This document shows, one piece after another, positions 10,280 through 22,095 of a stretch of 64,000 bases of DNA (position 1 is its first letter; each line of letters starts with the position of its first letter). The DNA lies in the NCBI GenBank assembly GCA_940337035.1, contig CALNHX010007627.1, forward strand, positions 1 to 64,000, written 5' to 3'. The notes under the pieces were generated by a model. It was not told the DNA's origin, made no database searches, and saw nothing but the letters and a program-made list of their open reading frames with translations. Source of the stretch: Agriotes lineatus. Its lineage: Eukaryota; Arthropoda; Insecta; Coleoptera; Elateridae. Position numbers and translations under genes: made by a program.

Positions 10280-12920
10280 TATGAATTGTATCCACTATCG
10301 CTCATACAGGTATAAACCTTGCCGATACTGAACTAAAACGCTTTCGGACAAACACTCATTTTCCCTTGAAAATTTGGGCTAATATTTTATAAGTAGGTAG
10401 GTAGTTGTATTCCTCGGTTTTTATGTGGATACAACCTCTTAATTTGGTCGTAATTTGTAAAGTAATATTTTTTAAGAAAACGTTGCAACCTGCCATTACA
10501 TTTCATATGTGTCATTCAAAGTTTTTATTGAATCAGTTCCTTCGTGAATATTATTTCGATTCTAAAATGTAATTTTTGATAAACTGTTGGATCGAATATG
10601 TTCTCCGCACTCCTTACATTTTAGTTATCGTTAAATCTTGACTTCAACAATAACTATGGTGATTAGCAGCCGTTCCATAACCCTCGCTCAGGAATTATCT
10701 AGGATAAATATTTTTACATCGCCTGCCCGCTAGAACATGTTGATGAAACACTCGAGCAAAAATTCGTAATATTAGTCACGGCGGGAAGTATTTAATTTCC
10801 TTGTTCTTGAATAACGTGCACCAACAAGATGAATTCCCACTTCAAACGTGTCACTCTAGGTTTTAATATAGTCGTGTAACTGTAACAGACACTGACATAT
10901 TCAAATTTACGTTAATAACCTCCTTATACCTGACATCTGTATAATTCATTTTGCTTTTATTCTGATCCTTTTAATGGCCTCCATGCTTTGCCAAGTCGCC
11001 GGAAATGGCATCGATTGGTTTGTAATCAAATTGTTTTCTTTGGGAATAAACAAAGCACGGTATGATTTTCCAGAACGTAAATACCCCTGTGTGATGAATG
11101 TTAAAATGTATTACATTCGGTTGCACATGGAAGAGCGGCAAAAAGGTTTCCAGTCCGGGCGCGACCCTTTATTTTTCCCCAACTTTGGCAAAAACCGCTA
11201 CGCTTTACATGCCGAAAACGGGCAAAAAGGCAAATACGCACTTAATAGTTGATTGCGGCGGTTAGTACAGTTTGGGCTGGAAGATTACGTGGGGACGCGA
11301 GCTGCCCTAAATAAAAACTTAAAGCGGCTTCCCCACGAGATGCCCGCGACGAGGGGACATCAATTGGGCGCGGGCCGAAAGTAACCCATAAAGTCCAATA
11401 TCCCATGAAGCATGGCGACTAAAAAGGACAACAATGCTTATGAAAGTGGCACCGAAAATTGACCCGTAAAGTTGCCGTCATAAACGCACAAACCAAACAA
11501 AATCCGGTTGTTATTTCGCCGAGGAATTTCGGCTTTAAGACGCGCGATTTAGGGTGGCAGGCCTGCAGGAACTAAGGGTAGTTGACTTGCCGGGAATAAG
11601 ATACGATGACACTTTCATAGGCCCAAGAAATGTAACCCTCGCTTGATATACGCGGCGACCGGAGTTTGTTTTGTCCACGACTATATTTTAACATTTTTCT
11701 TTTTATTTGTTTTCGCTTATGCTCGCCCCGAGATAAATTGCCAAAGCCACCTACTATCTGGCCAGTTTTGCGGGAATATTTTCCCGGATAATTCATCACG
11801 GCCCAGTGCCCTCGAAGAGGGTTGAACTACCAAAGCGGTGCCATTAAACAAGTTACGAAACAATGCCGGTCTTGCTAACTCGAGTATGCGAGATCCACTC
11901 CGGATCTAGCCATCTATGAAGACTTAAAGGGCTTTCTTGATCTGGCACAGGAGATGCTCCAGTTTTCTATTAGCAAATCAATAAGCTACTTTCCGAAAAC
12001 CTGCCGTCTTTTCTGTTCCTTCGCACTTTCTAATGCATAACTGAATTTTGCAGCAGAACTTGGTTTATCGCGGAACGCTGCCAAGCGCCAGTATCGAGAA
12101 TGTAAAAGTGCTTTCAGTATCTGCTTTGAAAGCTATCTAAATATTGAAAAACTGGAGCCTAGGAATAGTAAAATAATGCTGATGTACATACAGACGTTAT
12201 CTAACCCGGATATATTCATAGGAGCACTTGGAAATCTATCTCTCTCAAAACCCATACAAAAAGTTGGGAACTATCTGAAAGTATAACAAAACGAGTTAAT
12301 TCCAAATATGGAAATTAGTCGAAGCAGAACAGAAAACAGGATATAAAAATTCAATACGCCTCCCCTCGTTACAACAATAACAACCATCGCACTGCTTCGT
12401 GCTCGGATAGTAACTGGAGAATATCCAAAACAAAGGAAATTCGTCTATGGACGAGGATTTTAATGTAATGTTCTCCATAAACGCTATTAGGTTTGAAACT
12501 TAAGATGGTTAATTTATTCTACGATTCGCTTTATTTGCCCTTAGGCGGAAAACAGCCGGAATGGTAAAAGCGGTGGGTTCATCAACTTAATGCTGTAGTT
12601 TTGGGGATGCTGCGCTGATGTGTATTGTTTAATGCTGGCTAGGCTACCTCTGATGGCGTGTTTATGCATTCCCCTTCGTGTTTGGAAATGTAAACTATCG
12701 TTTATGCCGGAATTTCCAACGGTTTCGAATTGTTTGTTCAGATTGATTCAGGTACCTATTCATCCTTAAGTGCATAAACATAAACCTTAAAACAGAACAT
12801 CCTGCAATTAATCTTTAGCTAAGAACGAAAATTGCATAATACCGGCATTAAAACTAACTTTCTTGGTGGCATTGTAGTACTGCTACGACAATGCACTGCC
12901 ATATACAGTTAGAAAATCAT
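10280..12920. other. No firm gene; two weak open stretches
   Basis: Contains a 92-codon open frame at 10974-11252 (+) and an open stretch without ATG at 12041-12286 (+, 81 codons). The latter includes NAAKRQYRECKSAFSICF and NPDIFIGALGNLSLSKP, and just inside its start is a splice-acceptor-like ATTTTGCAG. Neither matches a family I know. The part at about 11250-11560 is noticeably richer in G+C than its surroundings, for no reason I can see. Confidence 0.25.
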
Positions 12921-12923
12921 AAT

Positions 12924-13210
12924 TGGGTCCCGAGTGGTGTAGCTTGAACAAGCATCCACGTTCGATCAGCAGAGTTAAGCAACGCTCTCTCTGGTCAGAA
13001 CTTGGATGGGAGTTCCACGACTGCATCTCTCGGCGCCTCGTGGTACGGCTATCAAGGAAAAAAGTTGGTCCCGGCGGTCATACAACATCATGGCAGTCGT
13101 TAGTGGGGTTGGAAGTCCTCATAACTGCACAGCGACGCCTATTATTGGCCTAACGGCTGTTGGCTGAGTGCGAATTAAATAAATTAAAATAAATTAAAAA
13201 ACTAAATAAG
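12924..13210 (+). mobile_element. 5S rRNA-derived SINE
   Basis: The first 100 bases copy the 5S rRNA internal promoter. GTTCGATCAGCAGAGTTAAG is followed by CAACG and then TCAGAACTTGGATGGG, which correspond to box A, the intermediate element and box C of 5S genes (GATCACCGAAGTTAAGCAAC ... TTAGTACTTGGATGGG). The rest (TCTCGGCGCCTCGTGGTACG ... CCCGGCGGTCATACAACATC) is not 5S and forms a SINE body. It ends with CTGTTGGCTGAGTGCGAATT and an A-rich tail of AAATAAATTAAAA type. RNA polymerase III would transcribe an intact copy, and mobilisation would need a partner LINE. No clear target duplication was found. It is not a functional 5S gene. Confidence 0.85.
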
Positions 13211-13214
13211 TAAA

Positions 13215-14365
13215 TTGTTGACCAGGATCAGTGGCTTTACAAGAGTGTTTTAGATTCTCTTAAAAATATTTACACTATCAAGCAGACTATTTAACTCATC
13301 ACCATCATTGCTAGACATACGCCTGCCTCTTCTAGATATTTTAACGGGCCAAACCGTTTTTTGCCGTTACGGTGCAACTTCGCTTAACGTCTTCGCAAGT
13401 AAGCTCTTGGTAGATTTTCCTTGCAAATATAGCTCCCTACGCCCGTAAATGCAGGGGTTGCCTTTGTTTAGTTTGGTTCCTTTTGGGAAATTTTGCAAAT
13501 TCCAATTTGGTACTTCGTTCTTAATGACACACTGCTGCTTTCTGTCTTTCTAGTAAGCGGTTCGCTGCCAAAAGGGCGAAATAGGATTTACACTTTAAGC
13601 CGTCGCCATCCTTTCTTTTTTGTGAGCAACTGTTGTGGCGTATCTCCCTAGATCCTTCCTCCCATGCTTCTCGCTGTGTTCTACTGCCTTTTTCCAACTG
13701 GAGACCGGTGCTCCCAGCTTTGTGCTTTTCAGTGATCAACACGTTGTTTGCGGTTACATCCTAAAACTATTCCATATTTATCTTACACGCCTGAAAAAGC
13801 TATCTACCTAGAGACGTGTTTCGGGCCACCGCGCCGCTGTTCGACTTAAGTTCTGGGATAACACCAGGACGGGTTCTTTGTTTTACTGCATTATCTACGC
13901 ATAGCGCTATTATATTCTAGTAAACCATGTATGTTTCCTAGAAACCATAAGGTAATTAGAATGTAAAGAAAATTTCCGCACCGCGTTCAGAATAATTTTA
14001 AAGTAACGGGATATTAGCGAAGGTTCGTTGAACTTCTGACATTTTTAAGCATTAAATTTTTAATTATTTTTTTTATAAACAAGAACTTGTACTACCTGCT
14101 TGTTTTTGTTCTTTTAAGATGGACGCCGTAAACGGTAAGTGGAATTTGCTTAGACTGCTAGATCAATTCAGTTGTTATAGATGTCAACTGGTGCCCGTAT
14201 TGTTTTTATTCAGTAGCTTTAAAAGTAGTTTTTTATTCCTACTCACGGCTATAATCGCCGAGGATTCGTGTTAGCCAGGATACTGAGCCTCTCCAAAAGT
14301 TGTATAAAACGAGGTACATATTTGTTTCAGCACCACTTTCACATCTTCCAGAATTGGTAGTGATG
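13215..14365. other. No recognisable gene
   Basis: The only open frame of note is 13521-13742 (-, 73 codons), charged and low complexity, with no motif I recognise. No RNA gene or element boundary seen. Confidence 0.35.
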
Positions 14366-15298
14366 ACGTTTATTGTGCTTAGCTTAGTTCCATTTGGATT
14401 TCGCGATTTGTTCGACTGCATCATAAGCATTCATTTTACTTCTGACCCATTCGTTTATTTTGAGGCATTTTAGTGATATACCCAACATTTCCATTTCCAT
14501 AGCTCTTTATGGTTTTCTTATGCTGTCTACGTTGTGTTCCTCTACGTCCACGTTTGAGCTCTATATTTAAAGTGTGTGGTGCAAGAGTTAAATACCTTCG
14601 GCCTTAAGTGCATGGCAATGGTTCTTCAGAACACAAGAAGGTTTCCAAATGCCGACCATCCTGTGTGAACCCTTCTTCTGATTTCATTCGTTGTATTTGC
14701 GCTTCTACTCGTTTAAATGACTTGCTCTAAGTCAACATATTCTGGTTTGTTATAGCCTGGTCCCATTTGCAGATTGTTGGTTGTTGGACTGTACTCCTTA
14801 TTTTTTTTGTGGGCAGGTTCACTTTAAGGCCTCGTTGTAACAAAGCTTCGTATAGTTCGTATATTATAGTTTGGAGCTTGTTTCACCTAGGTGCTACCAA
14901 AACCGCATCAGCAACAAATTTAGTTTGGTTCTAATGTTGTTCGTTCATACTTATACTGTTATTTTCCCAGTTCAGTGAATTGAATTTGTAATCCTCTGCC
15001 CCAATCCCCTTCTTGGATGAGATTAGTTTTAAGGTGTTCAACTAGAATGTAATGGTTACATTCTTATAGATATTGTCTATCAACATTTGAAATCCGAAGT
15101 CTACTCTGTAGGTGACTACTGATTCTTCGATTTCCCACAGTTGTATACAGTCGAAAGCCTTCTCATAATAAGCAAAAGCTAGATATACAGATAGTTTGCA
15201 TTCACCATTTATTTTGCTATCAGAATTCGTACCGTGTTCAGATGCTCAAACGTACTAAAACACTTCCTAAATCCTGCTTGCTAGACTGGTTGAACTTG

Positions 15299-15310
15299 AT
15301 AAAATTTGTT
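15299..15310 (+). repeat. Target-site duplication of nested SINE, left copy
   Basis: ATAAAATTTGTT; read on the minus strand it encodes Asn-Lys-Phe-Tyr in the LINE frame. It matches the right copy at 15599-15610 in 9 of 12 positions. Confidence 0.6.
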
Positions 15311-15598
15311 GTTGTTTTGCATGGACAACGTCTAGGCAAGCAGATTAGGAGTACGGGGTACAGCGACCGATATGGTCATAATATGATCTCAGCCAACAGT
15401 AATGGGATCCAACACTCACCAATGGTCTGTTACATGTTACACTCACGGTGTCATACCTACTTCGAAATATGGCTTTCCGTAGAGGCTCTAATCTGACTTT
15501 ATTAATTTTCGAAAACTTCACCACGACCGGGGATCGAAGTTGCGACCCCTAGATCAATAGTCAGGATGCTTAACCACTGCGCCACCGAGCTCACCTCC
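15311..15598 (-). mobile_element. tRNA-derived SINE nested in a LINE
   Basis: 288 bp on the minus strand. The head, 15598-15517, is tRNA-like: GTGGCGCAGTGGTTAAGC is a good box A and ACTTCGATCCC an acceptable box B of a polymerase III promoter. The body reads through TATGACACCGTGAGTGTAAC and GTTGGATCCCATTACTGTTG and ends near CATGCAAAACAAC. It interrupts the RT of the surrounding LINE. On both sides the LINE sequence has the same 12 bases with three changes, translating to NKFY twice, as expected of a target duplication that has since aged. It is younger than the host LINE and is non-coding. Confidence 0.75.
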
Positions 15599-15610
15599 GT
15601 AGAATTTATT
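15599..15610 (+). repeat. Target-site duplication of nested SINE, right copy
   Basis: GTAGAATTTATT; read on the minus strand it encodes Asn-Lys-Phe-Tyr, the same residues as the left copy at 15299-15310. Confidence 0.6.
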
Positions 15611-15870
15611 TCTCAGTCTGATAGTGACAACTCTACTGATTGTTTTATATAGTTGCGAGGGGAGAGCTATAGGACAATAATGGTTAAGGTTTGTTAGGCC
15701 ACTCTTTCTTTGTGTCAACATGGTATTAATTGCGTTATTCCACTGTGATAGAAGTTTTAGATCATCTTCGCTATCTTTGAGTATTTTCGTTGGAATTTCG
15801 TTTTAAACATCAGATTTTTTTATTACTGCTCTGATGGTTTCCACTACATCATAAACATGTAAAATTAGGA

Positions 15871-16421
15871 TTTCTGCGATGTGCTCGCAATACGGAGCCG
15901 TTCTTAATTGATAAAGTTTAATAATACGTAATATTTAGCATGAACAGGTCAGGTACCTGAATTTATAGCAAATTGATTTGCTGCTCAAGAGCATGCCAAC
16001 TTTCGTAGTGATATTTAAGGAGTTCCGTCACCTAAATACAAAATACTTATCGAACTAAAGGGAGAATTCACAGTCACCACTAGAATATACTCTGATATGA
16101 ATTTTTTAGTAAGTTTGTAGCTTTACACGGAACTAGGTGGAAGTTTTGTAACTAAAATTTGACATGTAACGGAAGAAGGAAAGATGAAATACGAGAGCAT
16201 AAATGTCGCGCGATTGGCAACTTTAAACTTATCAAAGTTTGAAAAGGTACCATTCTCACCTGAAACATAAAAATTAGGTAATCGCGAGCTCTCATGGACG
16301 GTACACAAAACGAACAAATTAAAGGAATCAAATAAGTTGCTATAAATAATCAATTGCACTTGCATTCAATATCTGGGACATATCTGCTGAAGAACAAACA
16401 CACAAAATTTATTATTATAGA
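15871..16421. other. No recognisable gene
   Basis: AT-rich, with one 80-codon minus-strand open frame at 16123-16365 that shows no family signature. It may hold the eroded 5' part of the neighbouring LINE. Confidence 0.3.
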
Positions 16422-16540
16422 AAAGGTTGAAGCAAGAGGCCAAGAGGCAGATTACCAATACGCTGGACTGACTGGGCTAAAAATCTTCTACATACAGGGT
16501 TTCACTTGATCATCCAAGCAGCTCAAGACTAAGAATCGCC
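16422..16540 (+). mobile_element. Short LINE C-terminal fragment
   Basis: In the plus strand the bases after 16437 read RPRGRLPIRWTDWAKNLL and then, after a gap, IIQAAQD. This fits the very common LINE C-terminal pattern GKRPRGRPxxRWxDxxK ... AxDRxxW. Only about 40 residues remain. A TACAGGG motif at 16491 may mark another repeat edge. Confidence 0.6.
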
Positions 16541-16544
16541 ATTG

Positions 16545-17050
16545 ATTTCCCATAATTTTAATTCTGTTACTAATTCCTCGTGCGGGTAAATGAATTCAGC
16601 CAATCTGTACTTGTGTGTATTGCAATATTTACCTGTAGGTAAATTCAGTTAGGTTGCAAAATGCGGCTAGTGTGCGTGCGTTTTTGTCATTTATAGACCA
16701 CGGGGGTTCTGAAAACCTTGCTACGTTTTAAGAGGCAGTGGATTTCCTTGCGCAACCAAATTGGACCAACTCCCCAGAGAGCACATTCATTTAGTAATTC
16801 TCTGATACAACGCAACGGTTTTAAGAGCTGGTGTTTTGAACCAGGTACCGTGCAGTTCCGCGAGCCCTGAGCTAAAATCTCAGCTGGAAGCACCTTCGAC
16901 CGGCGAAGCCTTTCATTGGAGCATACGACTTTCATTAAGTGTCACCTCATTGTGGTACTTTGAAGAAGCCAGTCACCAAGTGTGAAGCTACGGATTGGCA
17001 TTCAGTACAGGTTGATGTTTTTTCGAATTTTCGGAAATTTCGGCGAATAA
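16545..17050. other. No recognisable gene
   Basis: An 82-codon minus-strand open frame at 16687-16935 has no motif I recognise. Nothing else seen. Confidence 0.3.
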
Positions 17051-17051
17051 A

Positions 17052-17640
17052 GTGTTGCATCACCATCATCATCATAATCATAAAAGCGTTATACTGATGG
17101 GGCCATAATTATATATAACAGCAATAAGATAACATGAACAACAAAATAGAATGCTTGAGTAAGGAAGAGACGACCATACAACAAAATTATTTTAGTAGGC
17201 AGAATTAGTTGACATATGGCATAATTAAAGTGAGCGTCAAGCCTACTCGTGTATTTGCTACTATGTTTATCTCTTTCTTACTCAAGCAATACGTGTTATT
17301 TTCTTGTTCATGTTATCTCATTGCTGTTATATATAATTGTGGCCCCATCGGTATATTCGATCCCTGGGCATGGGCCTCGCCAATTTATCGCCCGTTTGTG
17401 ATGTCAGCGGTTGTTCCAAACCACTGAGCTCCGGATATTTTGCTGATGTCGTTATTTCACCTTGTTCTAGGCGTGCTTCGATCCCCTCTACCCGTTCTTG
17501 ATCTGCACCCAGTCACCTCTTTACTCCATCGGTTGTCTTCCCTTCCTTCCCAGTCTTTCAGTAGCAATCCTAACGTCGGTCTTTCCATGGCTTTCGGTGC
17601 TACTTTATTTTTTATCGCAACCTTTATAAGAGACAGGCAT
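17052..17640 (-). mobile_element. Internally deleted LINE 3' end with (ATG)n tail
   Basis: On the minus strand KVAPKAMERPTLGLLLKDW (about 17625-17565) matches the LINE motif RAMERAMLGxxLRDR. It is joined, after an internal deletion, to REDNRWSKEVTGCRSRTGRG and STPRTR, the RRTDNRWGKxVxxWRPRxGxRSxGRPxxRW domain. NNDISKISGAQW and IGEAHAQGSN follow, corresponding to the extreme C-terminus. The 3' tail is an imperfect ATG repeat (plus-strand CATCACCATCATCATCATAA, about 17059-17078), a usual LINE tail. The 3' region contains the inverted repeat at 17096-17349. Confidence 0.7.
17096..17349. repeat. Inverted repeat with 75-80 bp arms
   Basis: The left arm, 17096-17170, begins GATGGGGCCATAATTATATA and ends GCTTGAGTAAGGAAGAGA. 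The right arm, 17270-17349, is its reverse complement (TCTCTTTCTTACTCAAGC ... ATAATTGTGGCCCCATC) with few differences. The spacer is about 100 bp. It could form a long hairpin in the LINE 3' end transcript. It may be a later foldback insertion or an inverted duplication of the LINE 3' end. Confidence 0.75.
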
Positions 17641-17649
17641 GTGCTAGAG

Positions 17650-19105
17650 TTGGGAAGATACATTGAGTGATCAGTTGCATTATACTGCATATTAAACCTG
17701 AAACATCATTTGAACCCATCTTGTCAGCAGTCCAACTTGTAACATCGAGCGTCAACTCGAGCTGCAGTATCGGATTATTTCGTGAAGACCTGGCGAAATA
17801 CAGCGCAGAAAGCATAACGTGCAGGACCACCCAGTTTGTAGTTCGCATATAAGACAGTTATTCGGCCTTCTTTATAATATTGTTTAATTATAAATGTATG
17901 TCAGTCATACGTATTCTAGTTTAACTGGTAAATACGCGCAGAACTTAGCAATCGTCTGTAGTTTTTACACTATTAATTAATATCGGTTGGTTTAGCTATG
18001 CCCATTCATTTTATCAGTAATCCTATTTGCTTTCTTGTTATATCTGTGCTTACTTAAAGCCGATATATTGCTGTGTTTATGGTTTTTCTTGAATGCCACC
18101 TACGCTTACGCCGAAAGTCACTAATATTTGCAATGATCTCGCTATAATATAATGGCTCGATGCTTAGCGAAAACGTAATCATCCTTTTGTATTTTTTTAT
18201 GAATCTGTAACTACTTTTGACCATGTATTAGAATTAACTGCTTTAATCCGACTCTTATCCCAGGTTACTGTCATAGTTTAAAGTTGATGCAATACCGGAT
18301 ATCTGATTACGCTCAATTACATCAACCACAAGCAGGGACAAAAACATTAATTGATTAGTCAGGTAAATACAAAACTTGAGTAGTCACATCGACATAATTG
18401 ATATTCATTACTAAACTGGGCCTCATTTTTGATTCTTATTTTTAGTCAACGAATTAAATTAACTTGGTTTTAACTTCGAGTAAAACATAATCATACAAAG
18501 AACTCCTTAGAAATTAGCTGTTATTTTTAATTACTGGCGCTTACAAATCAACAATTGTTACATGGAAAATTTTATAAGAATTATGCGGATTTTATATGTA
18601 AAAATATATTTTCTTTAATTAAGTATGTCTGACCTCTATCTTTTTAAGTTATTTCTACACAGAAATAAATTTTAGTGCACCCACGATTCGATACGCCTCA
18701 GATGCTTTCTGTATTATGGTTGCTCAGCGAATTTACTCCTCCCAGTGCATCTCCATACCCCGTGCTGCTTGCAGATGGCCCGGTGGGCCGAACTCGGTCC
18801 TGCTGTCCCACCGTTGACATTGACAGTTCCGCAATCTGCTTGCTTTTGTACACAATGCATTTGACGACTCGTTCCAACACTGTTTTAAATTATTTTTTGA
18901 GATTTTAACTCAGTCTATAGTGCGTGGTAATTAACAATACGCCGTTCTAAATTAATACCTTTACAATATTTTGGAGACTTTCACGGCTATTGTCATTAAG
19001 TAACAAACTACTATCCTCAGAAAGTTTACTCATAAGTCTCCTTCTTGTTTTTAAAGTGTCCTTATGCTATTTTATTTACATTTTTGAATTGTTTTACATA
19101 CTAAG
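17650..19105. other. No recognisable gene
   Basis: Short open frames on both strands at 17624-17852 and 18675-18908 overlap each other and show no family signature. AT-rich remainder. Confidence 0.35.
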
Positions 19106-19111
19106 TTCTTA

Positions 19112-19398
19112 TATTCTATAGTATATAGCGCCAGTAGAGCCCTAAACCTCCATTGGTTTGTATTGGTGCTGCAACTCCATAAACGATGGCGCTAGTGAGA
19201 AATGTAAGTACAGCACGTTGACGATTTCCACCCTTGGAAGGAGAGGAAACCTCCTGGGGATAGAGTCGGTAGCATCGTAGTGATATCCCGTTGCGTTCCA
19301 CGACTGTTTTCAGGCTCGAGATTCGAACCTGCCGACCTAGAGGACCGTGGATCAGTATCCCAGCGAGCTAAGCGACTGAGTCACGCTACCTCACTCGT
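19112..19398 (-). mobile_element. tRNA-derived SINE
   Basis: On the minus strand the head at 19398-19318 reads GTAGCGTGACTCAGTCGCTT (box A-like), then AGGTCGGCAGGTTCGAATCT, whose GGTTCGAATC is a perfect box B. The spacing of the two boxes is tRNA-like, but the stems do not fold properly, so this is a SINE head and not a tRNA gene. The body continues through ATGCTACCGACTCTATCCCC and GCAGCACCAATACAAACCAA towards 19112. Body length and boundaries are estimates; no clear target duplication was seen. Confidence 0.65.
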
Positions 19399-19554
19399 AG
19401 TGGTTCTAAGACGGTCATATATCGTTCTTTTTATGCCCTCTCTCCTAGCGAAAATTTCATTTGAATTTTTCGCTAGCCCCCAAAAGCATTCCTACGGAAG
19501 ATATTATTAGTTCGGTAGTATCTTCTCTGCGAACGCCTTTCTCCTTCAGATCGT

Positions 19555-19745
19555 TAGAAGAGTTTCGCCTCTGGCGTGGTTTACACGTTGAGTTACCGTG
19601 CTCTTCTATACCTTTTCTTGGAAAAGATGTTTACCTCTGACGTGGTTTACACGCTGAGTTAACGTGATCTTTTGCTTTTCCTCCTGATGAAGCCCCTTAC
19701 GAAAGCGAGTAAAACGTTGATTTCTTTGACCTCAATAATGACACG
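19555..19745 (+). repeat. Retroelement 3'-end remnant with two ~40-bp repeats
   Basis: CCTCTGGCGTGGTTTACACG at 19569 and CCTCTGACGTGGTTTACACG at 19636 start two near-identical units of about 40 bp. After them comes CTGATGAAGCCCC (19684) and then AAAACGTTGA (19711). The order CTGATGA ... RAAACGTTG is a familiar 3'-end signature of several arthropod retroelements and resembles a hammerhead core. No coding sequence remains. Confidence 0.4.
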
Positions 19746-19779
19746 GTCCAATCCCGGAGGTCGTTTGTTACCTTTACAA

Positions 19780-22080
19780 TATGTGGGTAATTAAACCAAT
19801 TACAGTTGAGAATTAAATTAGAATGAGCTAAGTCTATCAAAACTCGTCTTGCTGAAAGCAAATTGCCTCTCTTTCAATATAAATATCAACAACCCTTAAG
19901 CGTCATTATCGCCATAGCGAGCAAATAAGTATACAAGTTGAACATTATAACGGTGGTACCATTCGTCTATGGAATGCGTTTTAATAAAGAGGATGGCACG
20001 ATTTGGAATACATCTATGTAAGATTATTGTAATAAGTTATTTTATGCCATAACTGAGGGCTTAATATTTGATGGTACATTTAATCAATGCATTAGTGCTA
20101 GTGAAAACGTAAAAATAAAATAAAAATTTTAAGTTTTAACTAAAATACCTGCTCAGAAAACTACAATGCACTACCAAACCCGTAGGCTTATCACCAATTG
20201 GAATTGTTTATATATACAGTATACCTAATGACGAATGCTTACATTAACTACAGTTTAAAACAAAATACGTTTCATATCAATTCCGGTTGGATATTTTGCT
20301 CTAGTCTGCCGTTACGCTTTTTGAATATGATTCTATAACAGCTATTTGAAACAAATGTGAGCTATTTACTCAAACACTATCGTCATGTGATAAGAAAATT
20401 CAGTAGCCATTAAAACTAAGTCTATAATAGCCTTCTGTACAACGTTTTATGCATTTTTCTCACAATCCAATGTGATTTTCAGTTCGAGGTGGATCTGATA
20501 ACTACAACGATGTTTTCTATAGATTTATGGAGATGGAGCAATTTGTATTTTTGCAATGCAAATGTGTATATTTACAGAAAAATCTTTTCGATTTTAAATT
20601 TAAAGTGTGTCTTTAAAAGTTCAAATTGTGTTTGAGCGTTTCTCAGATTTTTATAATCCTAGACAAGAAATAGCACAAATAATTTCTGGGAGTGCCTATA
20701 GTCATCTAACATAAATTCTGCAAGGCGAAAAGTTTTACATAAATATTTTCATATTCGAGTTTATCTTAGGCTTTTATAAGCAGGCTATTAATTTCCCAAC
20801 AAGTGAAAAGGAATTTCAAATATTTTAAAAGGTAGGTAGCATGATATAAACGATCATTTGCTTGGCGTATTATGGAATACATTTTTAATAAAACGTCGTT
20901 TTATTGCTTTATATGAGAATATTCCTTCCAAGCTTTCTACTTTCGTCAAACAACTTGTTTGGAATATGGTGAGCCGTTTACAATATTACATTTTACTCAT
21001 TCCGTGCTGAGAGATTTTGCTATTTTATGTATTTGCAACCTTCTGTCGTTATTTGATTACCCATAAGTTATGATTCGTACATAACACATAAGGTATTTTT
21101 TTCTGGCAATTATTTCTCTTTTTGGTACACCACAGGTGTGTTTACGAATTTCGATTTGAGGAAAATGTGCGTTCCCGGTCCATTGCGGGGGCAGGCGTCC
21201 TCCGTGTTAAAGGAATCAGCTAAATAATTCAAACACGTAATTTCGGCGTTCTATTTTCTCCTCCTGTATAGCCGACCTCCAGTGAACAGGTGTTTTATTA
21301 CTACTGCTAATGCACTTAGCGCTGCCAACATTCGTCCCATTCTTCATGACTTTCTCACGTTTTCCTTCGCAGACCCTAATAAATTAGATAACTTGATTTC
21401 GCAGATTCAGATAAGGAAAGCTCAACTCCGCCAAGAAATGCCTACGTCAAGCCGGACTTGCCACCCTTGGCATGGCTTGAACGTTTGATGTATAAATCGC
21501 GGCGATTAGAACTATAAAACACCATTATTTGCAGGATTTATAGACGTTAAATGCAAATGATGCAAACAGTGCTGGAGGGGTTCCATATTGCTAAGCCTAC
21601 GTGTTTTGGACTTGACCTGCTTTATTTCTGTAACAGTTTTATAAATTCACACCAAATAATAAAAAATATTGCATCACAATTTTATGCTGAAGTGCACCAG
21701 AGCAGAAAACTCACAACGTATTTATACTACCAGAACTACTTCAATCGTTCCATCCAAATTTTAATCCTATTTTCCTTATAACATCTTTATTAACTAGACA
21801 ATAGATCAGTGACAAATAATATGAAGAAGTAATCATGGCATTTGAGCATAAAGATGGGGTAGACTACGATTAGGACGCAATCTAAAAACAGCAGAAAGGG
21901 ATACCCAAGGCCATACAAAAAGATTACAAGAAGTTAAAATAAGAGAATGTTAAGGTGCACAGAGAGTTGCGATGGCATGGAAGGATGAATAGATTAATGT
22001 GCTGTACCATATTAAAGGAATCTATAATAGAGAACTAAAAATTGTCTAGCAAAACGGCAGAAAAGCTTAGCAATTGCTAA
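19780..22080. other. No recognisable gene; AT-rich
   Basis: Long AT-rich stretch. Open frames at 21282-21488 and 21551-21781 (68 and 76 codons, +) have no motif I recognise. Around 21820-22020 the plus strand is purine-rich and may be further LINE debris, but I cannot align it. Confidence 0.3.
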
Positions 22081-22084
22081 TATT

Positions 22085-22095
22085 GTATTAGACCT
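22085..22095 (+). repeat. Target-site duplication, left copy
   Basis: GTATTAGACCT, identical to 22854-22864, on the 5' side of the LINE copy at 22096-22853. Confidence 0.85.

Larger units (their letters stand above)
14370..15870 (-). mobile_element. Decayed LINE with reverse transcriptase, split by a SINE
   Basis: Read on the minus strand. NEIPTKILKDSEDDLKLL (about 15810-15750) is followed by LNHYCPIALPSQLYKTISR (about 15690-15640), the RT fingers region (usually NYRPISLLSxLYKxFxK). The frame then runs into NKFY, where a SINE is inserted (15311-15598), and resumes with NKFY, QPV*QAGFRK and FEHLNTVRIL. YEKAFDCIQLWEIEESVVTY (about 15150) is RT motif A. At about 14930, FVADAVLVA replaces the usual FADDIVLIA: the catalytic D-D has become A-D. 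GLKVNL follows. Near 14540-14380, MLGISLK and AVEQIAKSKWN match the C-terminus (ERAMLGISLRDR ... RIAKLKWxWAGH). This is the insect LINE type often annotated as craniofacial development protein 2-like. It is dead from stops, frameshifts and a mutated catalytic site. Confidence 0.8.

Noticed and set aside
12940..13025. 5S rRNA gene
   Set aside because: Only the promoter half resembles 5S; the 3' half is replaced by SINE body and an A-rich tail.
15517..15598. Possible tRNA gene on the minus strand
   Set aside because: Box B is imperfect and the sequence is nested in a LINE with flanking duplications, so it is a SINE.
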